Assembly: GCF_004328625.1 (NCBI RefSeq)
Contig: NZ_CP032229.1
Location: forward strand, 186,001 to 250,000
DNA: 64,000 bases
Origin: Streptomyces seoulensis
GTDB taxonomy: Bacteria; Actinomycetota; Actinomycetes; Streptomycetales; Streptomycetaceae
Reading direction: 5' to 3'
Part shown: one piece after another, positions 43,531-52,450 of the stretch
Position numbering within the stretch: position 1 is the stretch's first letter
How the letters are laid out: each line of letters opens with the position of its first letter
Program-made: the position numbers and the translations under genes
Notes under the pieces: generated by a model
Seen by the model: only the letters and a program-made list of their open reading frames with translations
What the model was told of the DNA's origin: nothing
The model's database searches: none

Positions 43531-43633
43531 TTGGTGATCTCCTGGCGGGGACCGGGCCCATGAAGAGACGGACCGTGCGGGATGACCATGACGCTATGTC
43601 GACATGTTCCCTGCCGGGGACCGTTCTAGGCCA

Positions 43634-43663
43634 GAGGGCACCACCCGACCAGGCGGTGCCCTC
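43634..43663 (-). terminator. Terminator hairpin after the secreted protein gene
   Basis: Perfect 9-base arms GAGGGCACC (43634-43642) and GGTGCCCTC (43655-43663), 22 bases beyond the stop at 43685 on the minus strand. Confidence 0.75.
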
Positions 43664-43684
43664 CGCGTCCCGTACTCCCCGCGC

Positions 43685-44464
43685 CTACCGCACGGCCACG
43701 TAGTCCCCGCCCGACGACTTCGCCCCGGCCGTGGAGTTGCCGTAGTACGTCCACCGCCACGTCCCCGGCACGGTCGCCTTCACCGTGGTCCGGAGCCCGC
43801 CCGTACCGTTCGACGTCGCCTTCTTGACCGTCTTGTACGAGGAGGCGCCCGCCGCCTTGAACTGGAGGCTCACCGTGCGGTTCGCGTACCCCTGGTACGT
43901 GTGGGTGTCCCAGTTCGCCCGCGTGACCCGCCCGGTCACGGTGATCGTCCTCCCGGCCGCGACCGGCTCCGGCGAGGCGTCGACGGTGACCCGGGTGGCC
44001 CGCTTGACCTGCAACGGGATGTGCTGGTCGTCGGTGTCCCACGCGTCACCGACGAAGAAGACCTGAGCGGCGGTTCCCCAGGTGCCCGCGTCCTCGTTCC
44101 CGAAGTCGAGATGGCGCGGGTCGATGTACAGCCATTCCTTGAAGTCGCAGATGCCCTTCTTCTTGTCCACGACCTTGCAGTCGGTGGTCTCGACGGCGTC
44201 GTACAGCATGTCCCCGCCATCGGCCTTTCCCCGGAAGGGATAGATCATCGGCCCGTAGTCGTACTTGAGCCTGGTCGTCATCCGGAACGACACGGGCACC
44301 TCGATCTGGTCCTTGACCCCGACCACGATCGGCTTCCCGCCGTTCACCGTGACCCGGCTGAAGGAGGCACCGCCCTCCACCGCTCCGGCCGGCACCGCCG
44401 CCACCCCGGTGAGCGCGACCGCCGCCCCGGCGGCCAGCGCCGCCGTCCACACTGCTTTGCCCAT
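43685..44464 (-). CDS. Secreted beta-rich protein, unknown function
   Basis: 259 residues with a signal peptide (MGKAVWTAALAAGAAVALTG, cleavage near PAGAVEG). The middle has a cysteine pair (TTDCKVVDKKKGICDF); the last 100 residues look like an Ig-type fold (VTVDASPEPVAAGRTITVTGRVTRANW, TVSLQFKAAGASSYKTVKK). Not assigned to a family. ATG at 44464. Confidence 0.7.
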   Translation of the reverse strand: MGKAVWTAALAAGAAVALTGVAAVPAGAVEGGASFSRVTVNGGKPIVVGVKDQIEVPVSFRMTTRLKYDYGPMIYPFRGKADGGDMLYDAVETTDCKVVDKKKGICDFKEWLYIDPRHLDFGNEDAGTWGTAAQVFFVGDAWDTDDQHIPLQVKRATRVTVDASPEPVAAGRTITVTGRVTRANWDTHTYQGYANRTVSLQFKAAGASSYKTVKKATSNGTGGLRTTVKATVPGTWRWTYYGNSTAGAKSSGGDYVAVR

Positions 44465-44648
44465 TCTCGAGCCTGTCCTCTCCCCTGCCACGGGTGCGTC
44501 CTCGCGGCCGACTGGGAGACCCGGGAGGCCGGTGCGGGGTTGCAGGGAGCGCGGCAACGATTCGATCACCGGCCGACGGTCGCGGGGCGCTGCTACGGTC
44601 GACCGGGATTCGTGTCTCGGGTGGGTGAGCTGAAGGGGGTGGCCACAC

Positions 44649-45560
44649 GTGGGCGGGGAGTACACCGAGGAGACCTACGGCGGGGTCACGGTGCTGGTCG
44701 GCGCACGGCGCGGCGCGTATCCGTACGCCAACTCGCTTCTCGTACGGGGTGCGGACGCCACACTGGTGGTGGACCCCTCGCTGTCGCTCGTGGACGGCGC
44801 GCCGCCCGCCGATCTGGTCCTGGTGAGCCACGCGCACGAGGACCACATGGCGGGGCTCACCGCGTACGACGTGCCGGTGCGCATCCACGACGCGGACCTC
44901 GGCCCGCTGCGGTCCCGTGAGGTCATGGTGGCCGGGTTCGGCTACCCGCCCGAGGAGGCCGAGGCCGCCGACCGGATGCTGCGCGACGACTTCCATGTGA
45001 CAGGACGCCCGGACGCGCTCGGCTTCACCGACGGCACCGTCTTCGACCTCGGCGGCCGCACGGTCACCGTGGTGCACCTCCCCGGCCACACACCGGGCCA
45101 CAGCGGCTTCCTGATCGAGCCGGACGGCTTCCTGTTCGTCGCGGACATCGACCTCACCGCCTTCGGCCCGTTCTACGGCGACTCCCGCAGCGATCTGAGG
45201 GACTTCGAGGCGTCGATGCGCCGGTGCGCCGACATCGACGCCCGCTGGTACGGCACCGCCCACCAGAAGGGCGTCATCGAGGGCGCCCGCCGATTCCGCC
45301 GTGGCCTCGCCGAGTTCGCGGAGGTGGTCGAGCGAAGGGAGGCGGCCCTGCTGGCCTTCCTCACCGAGCCGAGGACGGTCGCGGAGATCGCCGCGCACCG
45401 CCTTGTGTACCGACCACATGTGTCGGGACCACATGTGGACCCGGTGGAACGCCGTACGGCGACACACCACTTGGCCCGTCTGACAGCCGGCGGCCTGGTG
45501 ACGGAGGCCGAGCCGGGGTTGTTCCGGAGGACGGGGGTAGCGTCCTCGGCATGGATCTGA
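44649..45560 (+). CDS. MBL-fold metallo-hydrolase
   Basis: 303 residues. Metal motif HAHEDH (61-66), later ligands in HLPGHTPGHSGF, FVADIDLTAFG and GTAHQKG, matching the glyoxalase II-like MBL family. The C-terminal 90 residues are winged-helix-like (TVAEIAAHRLVYRP...THHLARLTAGGLV). Hydrolase of unknown substrate. GTG at 44649 with AAGGGGGTGG upstream. It overlaps the next gene by 10 bases. Confidence 0.85.
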   Translation: MGGEYTEETYGGVTVLVGARRGAYPYANSLLVRGADATLVVDPSLSLVDGAPPADLVLVSHAHEDHMAGLTAYDVPVRIHDADLGPLRSREVMVAGFGYPPEEAEAADRMLRDDFHVTGRPDALGFTDGTVFDLGGRTVTVVHLPGHTPGHSGFLIEPDGFLFVADIDLTAFGPFYGDSRSDLRDFEASMRRCADIDARWYGTAHQKGVIEGARRFRRGLAEFAEVVERREAALLAFLTEPRTVAEIAAHRLVYRPHVSGPHVDPVERRTATHHLARLTAGGLVTEAEPGLFRRTGVASSAWI

Positions 45561-46312
45561 ACACCACCGTTGAACGCGCCCAGCGGCTCAAGAAGCTGCA
45601 CGCCGAGTACAAGCCGCTCGTGTTGCCGACCGTCTGGGACGTCTGGTCCGCGCGGACGGCGGCCGGAGCAGGCTTTCCCGCGCTGACGATCGGCAGTCAT
45701 CCGCTCGCCGACTCCCGGGGGGCCGAGGACCACGAGGGGCAGACCTTCGAGGAGGTGCTCGCCGCCGTCGGGCCGATCATCGCGGCGGTCGACGTACCCG
45801 TCTCGGTGGACCTGGAGGCCGGGTACGGCCAGGAGCCCGCGGACCTCATCGCCGGGCTCGTCGAGGTGGGCGGCGCCGGTCTCAACCTGGAGGACACCGT
45901 TCACTCGGACGGCGGTCGCGTCCGCGACACGGCGGAGCACGCCGACTACATCGCCGGGCTCCGCGCGGCGGCGGACAAGGCGGGGGTCCCGGTCTGGATC
46001 AACGGCCGCACCGACCTCTTCCTGCACGCGGACGACCCCGCCGCCGTCCTCGACGAGGCGATCGAGCGCCTGCGGGCCATGGAGCGGGCCGGCGCCGACA
46101 GCGTCTACCCGGTCCGCATCCAGGACGACGACGATCTGCTCACGGCGGTGACCGGCGCCGTCTCCATCCCGGTGAACTCCACCGCCCACCCCGTCAAGCA
46201 CGACCTCGATCGCTTCCGCCGCCTCGGCGTCGGCCGCGTCACCTACGGCCCGCTGCTGCAACTCGCCCTGACGGCCTCGATGAAGGACATGCTGGGGCCC
46301 TGGGCGCCGTAG
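45551..46312 (+). CDS. Isocitrate lyase/PEP mutase-family protein
   Basis: 253 residues, TIM barrel. Motifs: VLPTVWDVWSARTAAGAGFPAL, DLEAGYG and LNLEDTVH (metal/acid residues), INGRTDLFL, ADSVYPV. The KKCGH catalytic loop of true isocitrate lyase is absent, so it belongs to the oxaloacetate-decarboxylase / PEP-mutase-like subgroup acting on 2-oxo or carboxy-PEP-like compounds. ATG at 45551 overlaps the MBL stop, so the two are co-translated. Confidence 0.85.
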   Translation: MDLNTTVERAQRLKKLHAEYKPLVLPTVWDVWSARTAAGAGFPALTIGSHPLADSRGAEDHEGQTFEEVLAAVGPIIAAVDVPVSVDLEAGYGQEPADLIAGLVEVGGAGLNLEDTVHSDGGRVRDTAEHADYIAGLRAAADKAGVPVWINGRTDLFLHADDPAAVLDEAIERLRAMERAGADSVYPVRIQDDDDLLTAVTGAVSIPVNSTAHPVKHDLDRFRRLGVGRVTYGPLLQLALTASMKDMLGPWAP

Positions 46313-46347
46313 CGGACGCGGCGGACCGGCGCCGGACAAGCCCCGAA

Positions 46348-46381
46348 GGCCCCGCATCCGAGGTGCTGTGGATGCGGGGCC
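46348..46381. terminator. Bidirectional terminator
   Basis: Perfect 12-base arms GGCCCCGCATCC (46348-46359) and GGATGCGGGGCC (46370-46381), 10-base loop, between convergent stops at 46312 and 46404. Confidence 0.85.
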
Positions 46382-46403
46382 GGGGGTTCTCAGCGCAGGC
46401 CGG

Positions 46404-48848
46404 TCACTGTCGGCCGGTCCTGCGCCGCTTGGCCCAGAGCAGGCCGAGTCCGGCCGCCAGGAGCGCGGCGGCGAGCCCGGCGACGGTGAGCACCTGGGTT
46501 CCGGTGGCGGCGAGGCCACCGGAACCGCTGCCGTCGGAGGGCGGGGTGGCCGGGGGCGTGACACCGGCGGCCGGGGTGGAGGGAACCGGCGACGGGGTGT
46601 GCTGCGCCGGAGGCGTGCTGCCGTGGTCCGTCGGAGGTGTGGTGGGCCGGTGGGTCGGCTCGGACGAGTGCGTCGGCGGCGGGGTCGTCCCGCCTCCGTC
46701 GCCGGCGGATGCGCCACCGCCGCCGAGGAGGGCCAGCGCCGGGTTGTCGGCGCTCTCCGTCTGGCCCTCGGCGGCGATCTTCGTCGTCTTCTCCAGGTTG
46801 GGGTGCTGGGCCTTGAACTCCACGCGGGTGATGTTCTGCTTCGGCGCCTTGCCGAAGTCGACGCCGCCCATGACGCACATCTTCTGCTGGCCGCCCACCT
46901 CGCAGGGCAGCGAGTAGTCGCCCTTGGTGAAGGACTTCATGTAGTCGTCCCAGGTCTGCTTGGGCGTCCACGACCGGTTGGGCGACCGTACCGGCCAGCG
47001 CGCGATGTCACCGCTGTCGATGACCGCGTGGTAGTCCCCGGCCTGCTCGGCGTCGCTCTGCCGGACGTACTCGGCGGCCACGCGGGCGCTGTAGACGCGG
47101 CGCAGGTCGGCGTAGTCGGCGGAGGTGTTCACCTTCTTCTCGACGCCCGGGATGATGTACTGCTTGAGCAGGCCGTTCGCGGTGTCGCGCTGGGCCTCGG
47201 TCAGCTTGCAGTCGTTGCCGTTGGGGTCGGGGGTCTCACGGTCGATGTGGTCGACGTTGACCTTCAGCGGGGTGTCGAGGATGTACAGGCCGCCGTCGTC
47301 GGCGCGGACCTTGGCCGTCTTCGGGGTGATCCACAGCCGGATGGTGTCGCCGCAGGGGATGTTGGCGGCGCGCATGGCCTCGGCGTACTGCTTGCCGGGG
47401 TCCTTGCGGTAGTCGACGTCCTTGGCGTAGTCGTGCTTCATCTGGAGGTCGGCCTGGAGCAGGACCCGCCCGGCGTCGGTCTTGCCGAAGGTCTTGTCCA
47501 TGATCTTGTCGGGCTGGTCGGGGTTCAGGTTGACCCAGAACTTGTCCGGCGTGAGCGCGAGCCAGGTGAAGAAGGAGTCGGAGATGAGCTGGGCCTTGGC
47601 CTTGCCGCCCCAGCCCTTGTCCCCCGTCTCGTCCTGCACCTTGTCCGCGGAGAAGGCGTACGGCAGTCCCTTGCCCTTGACCGGCTTGCCGACGTAGGCG
47701 AGGTCGAGGGTGGAGAAGTCCACGCCGCCGGGGCCCCGGACACCGAAGCGCGCCGGGCCGCTGCCGCCGAGGCGGCGGATGCGGTCGGCCATGTCCTTCG
47801 GGGTCGCCGGGGACTGGCCGATGGTGCGTGAGGCCGACCCGCCGAGCCGGTTGTCGCCGTTGGCGGCGAAGTTGGGGTCCGGCCTGGTGGCGCCGGTGAC
47901 GTTCTTGTAGCTGATGGACTTGTACTTCGGGACGTCCGTGGAGAGGTGCTCGTAGGCGCGTACCCGGGGCTGTCCGTCGGTCCCCTTGTACTGCTCGGCC
48001 ATCCTGCCCAGGTACTTGGTGGTCGCCGAGTCCTTGGACTGGCCGTTGACGTAGGAGATGCGGCCGTTCTTCGCCAACTCGCCGTTCTGGAAGCGCGGGT
48101 CCTCCAGGAACCGCCTGTTCGCCAGGTCCTGGCCGGTGTCGCGGCCGGGGCCCGCCTTGAACTCCAGGAACTGGCCGGTCTTGTAGTTCACGGCGTCGAA
48201 CTTGCGCACCAGCGGCTTCTGGCCGCCCCTGCCATCACTGACCATGATGGGCTTGCCGTTCTTGTCCTTGATGGCGATCTCTTCCTGGCAGAGCCAGTCC
48301 TCGCCGACCAGGCCGAGATCGTTGATCACCTTCGTCTCGAAGGCCGCGCCGCGCTTGTTGTTGTTGTGCGGCATGATGTAGCCGCCGTCGAGCCAGTCCG
48401 CGAACGTCTTGTACTTCGGGTTCCCGTTGTTCAGGTAGCTCTTGTACCGGGCGAAGACGCGCTCCTCGCTGTTCTCCGGGTAGGAGCTGTAGGGCTTGTC
48501 GAACTTCGCGAGGAACTTGGCGCGCTGGGCGGCCTGTTCGTCAGTGGGGTTCTCGGCGTCACCGGGCAGGGTCAGTCCGTCGAAGCTCTGCCGGGGCGCG
48601 TCGTAGGTGTAGGAGTCCCGGTCACTCGGGGCGCGGACCTTCAGTCCGCGGTCCCACGGCAGGTTGTTGGTGCCCGGCCGGGTACTGGTGACGCCCGGGA
48701 GGCTGTCGCAGCGCTTCCCCTTCGCCGCGTACGCGAGGTCACCGTGCAGACCAGGCAGGCCGGTCAGTGTCAGAACGCCCGCCGCGGTTAACGCGAGCGC
48801 GGCACGCGGCCACACTCTGCGGCGCGGCACCGTCATCACTTGAGTCAC
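46404..48848 (-). CDS. Large sortase-anchored surface protein with PD-(D/E)XK-like signature
   Basis: 814 residues. Signal peptide 1-42; C-terminal Pro/Thr-rich wall-spanning stretch, class E sortase motif LAATG (from 779), hydrophobic helix and AKRRRTGRQ tail, so it is wall-anchored. Residues 165-250 show a possible restriction-endonuclease fold: Glu171 (RGAAFETKVINDLGL), Asp218 (RKFDAVNY), the ExK pair Glu229-Lys231 (QFLEFKAG) and a following QDLANRRFL helix. The region 480-560 (WVNLNPDQPDKIMDKTFG, WITPKTAKVRADDGG) is not recognised. GTG at 48848 with GGAG eight bases upstream is preferred to the ATG at 48836. Confidence 0.8.
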   Translation of the reverse strand: MTQVMTVPRRRVWPRAALALTAAGVLTLTGLPGLHGDLAYAAKGKRCDSLPGVTSTRPGTNNLPWDRGLKVRAPSDRDSYTYDAPRQSFDGLTLPGDAENPTDEQAAQRAKFLAKFDKPYSSYPENSEERVFARYKSYLNNGNPKYKTFADWLDGGYIMPHNNNKRGAAFETKVINDLGLVGEDWLCQEEIAIKDKNGKPIMVSDGRGGQKPLVRKFDAVNYKTGQFLEFKAGPGRDTGQDLANRRFLEDPRFQNGELAKNGRISYVNGQSKDSATTKYLGRMAEQYKGTDGQPRVRAYEHLSTDVPKYKSISYKNVTGATRPDPNFAANGDNRLGGSASRTIGQSPATPKDMADRIRRLGGSGPARFGVRGPGGVDFSTLDLAYVGKPVKGKGLPYAFSADKVQDETGDKGWGGKAKAQLISDSFFTWLALTPDKFWVNLNPDQPDKIMDKTFGKTDAGRVLLQADLQMKHDYAKDVDYRKDPGKQYAEAMRAANIPCGDTIRLWITPKTAKVRADDGGLYILDTPLKVNVDHIDRETPDPNGNDCKLTEAQRDTANGLLKQYIIPGVEKKVNTSADYADLRRVYSARVAAEYVRQSDAEQAGDYHAVIDSGDIARWPVRSPNRSWTPKQTWDDYMKSFTKGDYSLPCEVGGQQKMCVMGGVDFGKAPKQNITRVEFKAQHPNLEKTTKIAAEGQTESADNPALALLGGGGASAGDGGGTTPPPTHSSEPTHRPTTPPTDHGSTPPAQHTPSPVPSTPAAGVTPPATPPSDGSGSGGLAATGTQVLTVAGLAAALLAAGLGLLWAKRRRTGRQ

Positions 48849-48993
48849 GAGGGTTCTCCAACGGGAGCCCTGCGAATACGGGTTCACGGTCGGCGCCAGG
48901 GCCCCCGTGACTGTGGCGCCGAGTTCCTCACTCTAGCCATCGCCTCGCGTTGCATGTCTGCGTCAAGAGTGACCGGGCACAGGATCGTTACAT

Positions 48994-49020
48994 CCGGTCG
49001 TACCGGTCGTACCGGTCGTT
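48994..49020. repeat. Three tandem 9-base repeats
   Basis: CCGGTCGTA, CCGGTCGTA, CCGGTCGTT in direct tandem, 19 bases before the start of the gene at 49039 and in the divergent region with the surface-protein gene. Confidence 0.6.
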
Positions 49021-49038
49021 CGGGGCCGCCGTAGAGTC

Positions 49039-49566
49039 ATGGTCATGCGCACCATCGACGACCCCGCCTGGCTCCAGAACCCGCGCCTGACCGCGTGGCT
49101 GGAAGCAGCACGCACCTCATTCGACTTCCTGGCCGCCGAGACGGGGGGCGACTGGGACCACTCCCCCGCGTCGCTCGACCGCCTCGAACAGGTCCTGCGC
49201 TCCCGCTACGGGACCTGGGAGGAGATCTACCAGCACCCGGACGACCCGGTGCTGATGGCGGCCGCCTGGTACCTGGGCGAGATCGCCGTCCGCGATCACG
49301 GTGCCGTCTGGGCCTGGTCCCCCGACGGTCCGCAGCCCGGCGAGGACTGGCCCGGCACCCCCCGCCTCACCTACCCCCGCGCCCACCTGACGCACCTGGA
49401 GGCCGACGCCCTGGCCGCCGAGGAGGAGGCGGGCGAGGACCCGTTGCCCACGGTCGTCCCCCTCTCCCACGTCGGCTCCCTCTACGCGGAGGGCGAGCAC
49501 CATCTCGCCACGATGCTGGACCACTTCACGGCGTTCGAGCGGTGGCGGGCGGGAGTGTCGGACTGA
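49039..49566 (+). CDS. Hypothetical protein
   Basis: 175 residues, acidic and helical (LTAWLEAARTSFDFLAAETGGDWDHSPASLDRLEQVL, DPVLMAAAWYLGEIAVRDHG...W, ERWRAGVSD). No signal peptide, membrane helix or known motif. ATG at 49039; a second ATG lies at 49045. Confidence 0.65.
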   Translation: MVMRTIDDPAWLQNPRLTAWLEAARTSFDFLAAETGGDWDHSPASLDRLEQVLRSRYGTWEEIYQHPDDPVLMAAAWYLGEIAVRDHGAVWAWSPDGPQPGEDWPGTPRLTYPRAHLTHLEADALAAEEEAGEDPLPTVVPLSHVGSLYAEGEHHLATMLDHFTAFERWRAGVSD

Positions 49567-49571
49567 ACCGG

Positions 49572-50220
49572 TCAGCGGGCGAGGCGGGGGAAGAGTGACT
49601 CGGCGTTGCCGCGGTCGATGGCCTCGGCCCGGCCCGGGGTGAAGTCCGGGTAGGTCTCCAGGAACTGGTTGTAGCAGGTGCCGGCCTCCTGCGGGGCGAA
49701 GGGCCAGTCGCCGCCGTGGAGGACGTGGCCGGGCTCGGCGAAGGCGAGCAGGGCCGGCAGGGCGGAGGGGCCCGCGGACAGGGCGGTGTCGAAGACGTAG
49801 TCCGCGAGCGGGGCGGGGGTGCCGGGCAGCAGGGGCATCGGCGGCCGGGACGGGTGGACGAAGGCGTTGGCCGCGCGGCGGTCCAGCTCGGCCCAGAGCG
49901 GCTCGAAGTCCGGGTCGCCGAGGTACTTGCCGTGGGCGTTGGACATCAGGACCACACCGTCGGCGCCCAGGACGTCGAGCGCGTACACGGCCTCCGCCAC
50001 GGCGGCGTCCATGTCGGGCAGCGGGATGCTCGCGAAGTGGCCGAAACGGTCCGGGTGGTCCCCGACGACCTCGGCGCCGTACTCGTTGACGGCGCGGGCC
50101 AGGTCGCGGGCGTCGTCGCCGGGGTGGATGCCGGGCGAGGTGACGGACATGACGCCGGTGGCGATGCCCTGCTGGTCCATCATCGCGATCGCGCCCTCGG
50201 CGCTCCAGGCGGTGACGGCC
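49572..50220 (-). pseudogene. 5'-truncated amidohydrolase (ACMSD-like) gene
   Basis: The frame encodes the last about 215 residues of an amidohydrolase-2 protein: AWSAEGAIAMMDQQGIATGVMSVTSPGIH, RFGHFASIPLPDMDAAVAEAVYAL, VLMSNAHGKYLG, FVHPSRPPMP, YVFDT, HGGDWPFAPQEAG. The N-terminal metal-binding H-x-H strand found in all active members is missing: upstream of AVTAWSAEG the frame meets TAG at 50221-50223 (read in reverse). Without it the enzyme should be inactive. The break abuts the truncated MarR gene at 50246. Confidence 0.8.
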
Positions 50221-50245
50221 TAGCCGCCGGAGGTCAGGCCGCGCC

Positions 50246-50728
50246 GTGGGCCGCTCGGGGGCCGGCCTTTCCATGGCCCAGCTCACCCTGCTGGAGCCTC
50301 TCGCCACGTCCGGGGAGGGCCTTGCCGTGGGCAGGCTGGCCGCCACCGCCGAGGTGAGCGTCCCGACCGCCACCCGCATGCTCAAGCAGCTCGAAGCGGC
50401 GGGCGCGGTCACCCGGCAGCGCTCCCCGCACGACGAGCGTCAGGTCCTCGTCCGCCTCACCGACGACGGCGCGAACCGGCTCGCCGCGACGCGGACGGAA
50501 CTGAGGACCCGCCAGACCGAGGCGCTGTCCCACTTCGGCGCGCGGGAACGCCACGAACCGGCGGCGCAGCTCCAGCGCCTGGCCGCCGTCATCGGCGACA
50601 CCGTCCCCACCCGACCGGGGAGACACCACGCAGCGGTGACCCCTCCCGGAACGCGCCGGATCGCGCCGGAAATTGCCTCTCCGGTCAACCGGGTCTGCCC
50701 CGAAGGTCCTTGTACGGGGCGGCCGTGA
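50246..50728 (+). pseudogene. Truncated MarR-family regulator
   Basis: Winged-helix core present (SMAQLTLLEPLATSGEGLAVGRLAATAEVSVPTATRMLKQLEAAGAVTRQRSPHDERQVLVRLTDDG) but the first about 40 residues of a MarR dimer helix are missing. The frame also runs about 40 residues past the normal C-terminus into unrelated sequence. It is divergent from and within 25 bases of the truncated amidohydrolase, which was probably its target. Confidence 0.7.
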
Positions 50729-50771
50729 TCGTCTACCAAGGAGACATCACTTCCGGTCAACAGGAGAGTTC

Positions 50772-52430
50772 ATGCACGCGCACGGCAAAAACCGGAAGGA
50801 CGACCTCCACGACGAGCGGCTCCCGGCACGCAGGCCGACGGCTCCGGGCGCCGGACCGGCGTCGGGCCTCATGGGCCTGCAGGGAAGCATCGGCAACGCG
50901 GCGGTGGTCCAGCGGATACGGCGCGCGGGCGTGACCGAGGAGGAGCAGGAGCATCAGCACGAGGCCGGCTGTGGCCACGGCGGGAGCGCGCAGGCGCCGG
51001 TGCAGCGGTCCTCGGTGCACGACGTCCTGCGCGGCGCGGGCCGTCCGCTGGACCGTTCCACCCGCGCGGACATGGAGTCCCGGCTGGAGGCCGACTTCTC
51101 CGACGTCCGAATCCACGACGACCGTTCGGCCAAGAACTCCGCGTCGGAGATCGGCGCCCGCGCGTACACGTCGGGCAGTCATGTCGTCCTCGGGGAGGGC
51201 GGCAGGGACAAGGAGACGCTGGCGCACGAGCTGACCCATGTGATCCAGCAGCGGCAGGGACCGGTCTCCGGTACCGACAACGGCTCGGGGCTGCGGGTGT
51301 CCGACCCGTCGGACCGCTTCGAGCGGGAGGCGGAGGCGAACGCGCGGCGCGTCATGAGCGCGCCCCGGCCGTCCGCGCGGGCAGGTGCCGACGGGGCGGT
51401 CCAGCGGGCCTCGGCGCGGCAGGCGACGGCCCGTACGACGGCGGTCCAGCGGATGCCGAAGGCGACGAAGGCGAAGACCGGCGCGAAGAAGAAGGCGCCC
51501 AACGCGAAGGACGAGCTGATCAAGGAGCTCCGGCTCCTGGGCTGGAAGCCGCACGGCGGCGCGCAGAACCGCACCCTGCACCTCGCGGAGGGTCCGGAGG
51601 AGAACCAGACCGCGGACCTGAACGCCACGGAGAAGATCTACAAGGACTCGGGGAACACCCGTCCGCCGAAGGACTTCGCCGCCGCCCGGACCACCCAGAG
51701 CATGCGCTGGATCTCGACCCTCGCCAAGGAGTACCTCGGGAGCGTCACCTCCTCGGCCGCCGAGGAGGTGCAGGTCAGCGCGATCGGCACCGACCTGTAC
51801 ATCTCCGCCAACCGCAACACGCACAACGCGAAGCTGCGTGAACTCGCCGGGAAGCACGGCACGGGCAAGGCGTTCGCCAAGGCCCTGGTCGAGCACTTCG
51901 GGGAGCCGGACGCCGCGGCCCAGGACCGCTTCGCCCGCCACACCGGCAAGCTGTCGGACCGGGTGGCCGAGGGCGAGACCGAGAGCGGGGACTACGCCGA
52001 GATCGCGACCATGGCGGTCAAGGTGCCCGAGGACGTCTCCGCCGACGACGACGGCCTCCACGCCGAACGGCGCCTGCAGAAACTCGAGGGCTTCGACCCG
52101 GCGAAGACGGTCGGCGTCAAGCGCCCCTGCGTCGTCTGCTACACCCAGATCTACGCCACCCCCGTGCAGGACGGCGACGTCGAGGTCTACCCGGGCCCGC
52201 TCTGGCCGAGCAAGGCGGCCAACAAGGGCATGGAGGACTACGAGGAGGAGAACGTCAAGGACTACGCCAAGTACCTGCACGACCTCGTCGAGGCGGCCGG
52301 CGGCACCTACATCACCTTCACCCAGCAGGGCGACCTCACCTGGGACCAGAACAGCGACTCCGACACGGACCGCGAGGGCACGAAGGTGGGCGCGGACGGC
52401 GACGCCATGGAGGTCGACTCGGACTCCTGA
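50772..52430 (+). CDS. DUF4157 (eCIS-type) protein with C-terminal deaminase-like toxin domain
   Basis: 552 residues. Residues 85-180 form the DUF4157 domain found in proteins of extracellular contractile injection systems (MESRLEADFSDVRIHDDRSAKNSASEIGARAYTSGSHVVLGEGG, then HELTH at 152-156, a zinc-metallopeptidase-like HExxH). A Lys/Ala-rich linker (about 225-250) follows. The C-terminal domain (about 340-490) reads as a cytidine-deaminase-superfamily fold: SAIGTDLYISANRN, H430-A-E432, and P452-C453-V-V-C456 in VGVKRPCVVCYTQI, that is HAE plus PCxxC. The tail is very acidic. No tube, sheath or ATPase gene is nearby, so delivery would be in trans. ATG at 50772 with AGGAGAG upstream. Confidence 0.82.
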   Translation: MHAHGKNRKDDLHDERLPARRPTAPGAGPASGLMGLQGSIGNAAVVQRIRRAGVTEEEQEHQHEAGCGHGGSAQAPVQRSSVHDVLRGAGRPLDRSTRADMESRLEADFSDVRIHDDRSAKNSASEIGARAYTSGSHVVLGEGGRDKETLAHELTHVIQQRQGPVSGTDNGSGLRVSDPSDRFEREAEANARRVMSAPRPSARAGADGAVQRASARQATARTTAVQRMPKATKAKTGAKKKAPNAKDELIKELRLLGWKPHGGAQNRTLHLAEGPEENQTADLNATEKIYKDSGNTRPPKDFAAARTTQSMRWISTLAKEYLGSVTSSAAEEVQVSAIGTDLYISANRNTHNAKLRELAGKHGTGKAFAKALVEHFGEPDAAAQDRFARHTGKLSDRVAEGETESGDYAEIATMAVKVPEDVSADDDGLHAERRLQKLEGFDPAKTVGVKRPCVVCYTQIYATPVQDGDVEVYPGPLWPSKAANKGMEDYEEENVKDYAKYLHDLVEAAGGTYITFTQQGDLTWDQNSDSDTDREGTKVGADGDAMEVDSDS

Positions 52431-52450
52431 GGGGCCGGACCGAGAAGGAC

